Below are positions 12,663-13,597 of a stretch of DNA of 13,597 nt, piece after piece. This DNA is from Lysobacterales bacterium. Lineage in GTDB: Bacteria > Pseudomonadota > Gammaproteobacteria > Xanthomonadales > Xanthomonadaceae. Made by a program: the position numbers and the translations under genes. The stretch's first letter is position 1, and each line of letters begins with the position of its first letter. The DNA is taken from contig JAGRJX010000243.1 of assembly GCA_020442545.1 (NCBI GenBank), forward strand, positions 388-13,984, in the 5' to 3' direction. A model generated the notes under the pieces. It made no database searches, was not told the origin of the DNA, and saw only the letters and a list, made by a program, of their open reading frames with translations.

Positions 12663-13597
12663 ATGACGGTTTACGCGCGCATCGCCGGCACCGGCAGTTA
12701 CCTTCCCGAGAAGGTGCTGACCAACGCCGACCTCGAGAAGCTGGTCGACACCAGCGACCAATGGATTCGCGAACGCACCGGCATCCGTGAACGCCATGTC
12801 GCCGCCGAAGGCGAAACCACCTCCGACCTCTGCGTTCACGCGGCCAAACGGGCGTTGGAAGCTGCCGGCGTCGAGGCCTCCGAGGTCGACCTGCTGATCG
12901 TCGGCACCACCACGCCTGACATCATCTTTCCGTCCACCGCCTGTCTGGTCCAGCACCGGTTGGGTGCCAATGGCTGCCCGGCGTTCGACGTCAACGCGGC
13001 CTGCTCCGGGTTCGTCTACGCCCTGGGCATTGCCGACAAGTTCATCCGCAGCGGTGCCGCAAAGACGGCGCTGGTGATCGGCGCGGAAACCTTGACTCGC
13101 ATGCTCGACTGGAGCGATCGCGGCACTTGCGTGCTGTTCGGCGACGGTGCCGGTGCGGTCGTGCTGAAAGCCTCCGAAGAGGCGGGCATCCTGTCCACGC
13201 ACCTGCACGCCGATGGCGGGTTCGACCACCTGCTGTACAACCCGGTGGGCGTCTCGCGTGGCTTCACCGATGCGCCGAACCACGGTGTCAAGGTGTACAT
13301 GACCGGCAACGAGGTTTTCAAGGTGGCGGTGAAGACGTTGGACGCGGTCGTCGAGGAAACCCTCGAAGCGAACGGCCTGCAGAAGTCCGACATCGACTGG
13401 CTGATCCCGCACCAGGCCAACCTGCGCATCATCAGCGCGACCGCCAAGCGCCTCGCCATGCCGATGGAGCGAGTCATCGTGACCGTAGATCGCCACGGCA
13501 ATACATCATCCGGTTCGGTGCCGCTGGCGCTGGACGAGGCCGTGCGTTCGGGCAAAGTACAGCGTGGCGAACTGCTGCTGCTGGAAGCCTTCGGCGG
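12663..13597 (+). CDS. fabH: Beta-ketoacyl-ACP synthase III, 3' end outside window
   Basis: Condenses acetyl-CoA with malonyl-ACP to start type II fatty acid synthesis in the cytoplasm. 311 residues are visible; E. coli FabH has 317, so only a handful of codons are missing at the right edge. The thiolase-fold catalytic triad is complete: Cys114 in NAACSGF, His250 in IPHQANLRI and Asn280 in RHGNTSSGS. The N-terminus VYARIAGTGSYLPEKVLTNA and the CoA-binding segment SDQWIRERTGIRERH (31-45) are typical. The ATG at 12663 follows AAGGAG by 11 nt; this is slightly long but fits where homology begins. DWSDRGTCVLFGDGAGAVVL near 149-168 is also diagnostic. Its place after rpmF matches the fab cluster, which would be expected to continue with fabD, fabG and acpP. 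It is separated from rpmF by a long leader and a hairpin, unlike the tight yceD–rpmF pair. Confidence 0.97.
   Translation, partial: MTVYARIAGTGSYLPEKVLTNADLEKLVDTSDQWIRERTGIRERHVAAEGETTSDLCVHAAKRALEAAGVEASEVDLLIVGTTTPDIIFPSTACLVQHRLGANGCPAFDVNAACSGFVYALGIADKFIRSGAAKTALVIGAETLTRMLDWSDRGTCVLFGDGAGAVVLKASEEAGILSTHLHADGGFDHLLYNPVGVSRGFTDAPNHGVKVYMTGNEVFKVAVKTLDAVVEETLEANGLQKSDIDWLIPHQANLRIISATAKRLAMPMERVIVTVDRHGNTSSGSVPLALDEAVRSGKVQRGELLLLEAFG

Noticed and set aside
12549..13496. A 315-codon - strand open frame opposite fabH
   Set aside because: fabH has all catalytic residues in the other strand; the antisense frame is a by-product of high GC.

Overview
The window is GC-rich, densely coded chromosomal DNA from a gammaproteobacterium. 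Three things point there: the gene order lepB–DUF4845–rnc–era–recO, a YceF-type Maf next to yceD–rpmF–fabH, and protein sequences close to the Escherichia/Pseudomonas/Xanthomonas versions. I cannot name a genus. An unenteric lineage such as Xanthomonadales or a relative is my inference, from the high GC, the MoxR–DUF58–TgpA cassette and the lack of plsX between rpmF and fabH. There are no rRNA, tRNA, CRISPR or mobile-element sequences.

Region 1 (1–3456, + strand) is a housekeeping operon: the 3' part of lepB (signal peptidase I), a small membrane protein (DUF4845), rnc (RNase III), era (ribosome-assembly GTPase) and recO (recombination mediator). DUF4845/rnc and rnc/era overlap by the same 11 nt, each with a GTG start, so translation is probably coupled.

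Region 2 (3509–8796, - strand) reads right to left: a MoxR AAA+ ATPase, a DUF58 protein (GTGA overlap with moxR), a TgpA-type membrane transglutaminase, an Slp-family outer-membrane lipoprotein and a DUF1905/YdeI-like protein. The first three are a known conserved cassette of the cell envelope. The last two are co-oriented and may be cotranscribed.

Region 3 (8912–10450, + strand) is a lone polytopic ArnT/PMT-like glycosyltransferase. It diverges from moxR and converges on maf with only 5 nt between stop codons.

Region 4 (10456–13597) is the fatty-acid/ribosome locus. On the - strand are an uncharacterised membrane-anchored coiled-coil protein and a YceF-type Maf nucleotide pyrophosphatase. 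Divergently on the + strand lie yceD (DUF177), rpmF (bL32) and fabH (KAS III), which runs off the right edge a few codons before its end. A near-consensus sigma-70 promoter lies so close to yceD that the mRNA would be leaderless or nearly so. A 150-nt leader with a strong hairpin separates rpmF from fabH, where E. coli carries plsX.

Most of the window is ordinary core genome. I see no convincing new biological system. The items most worth checking are the near-leaderless yceD promoter, the uncharacterised coiled-coil protein, the pilin-like N-terminus of the DUF4845 protein and the makeup of the moxR cassette.
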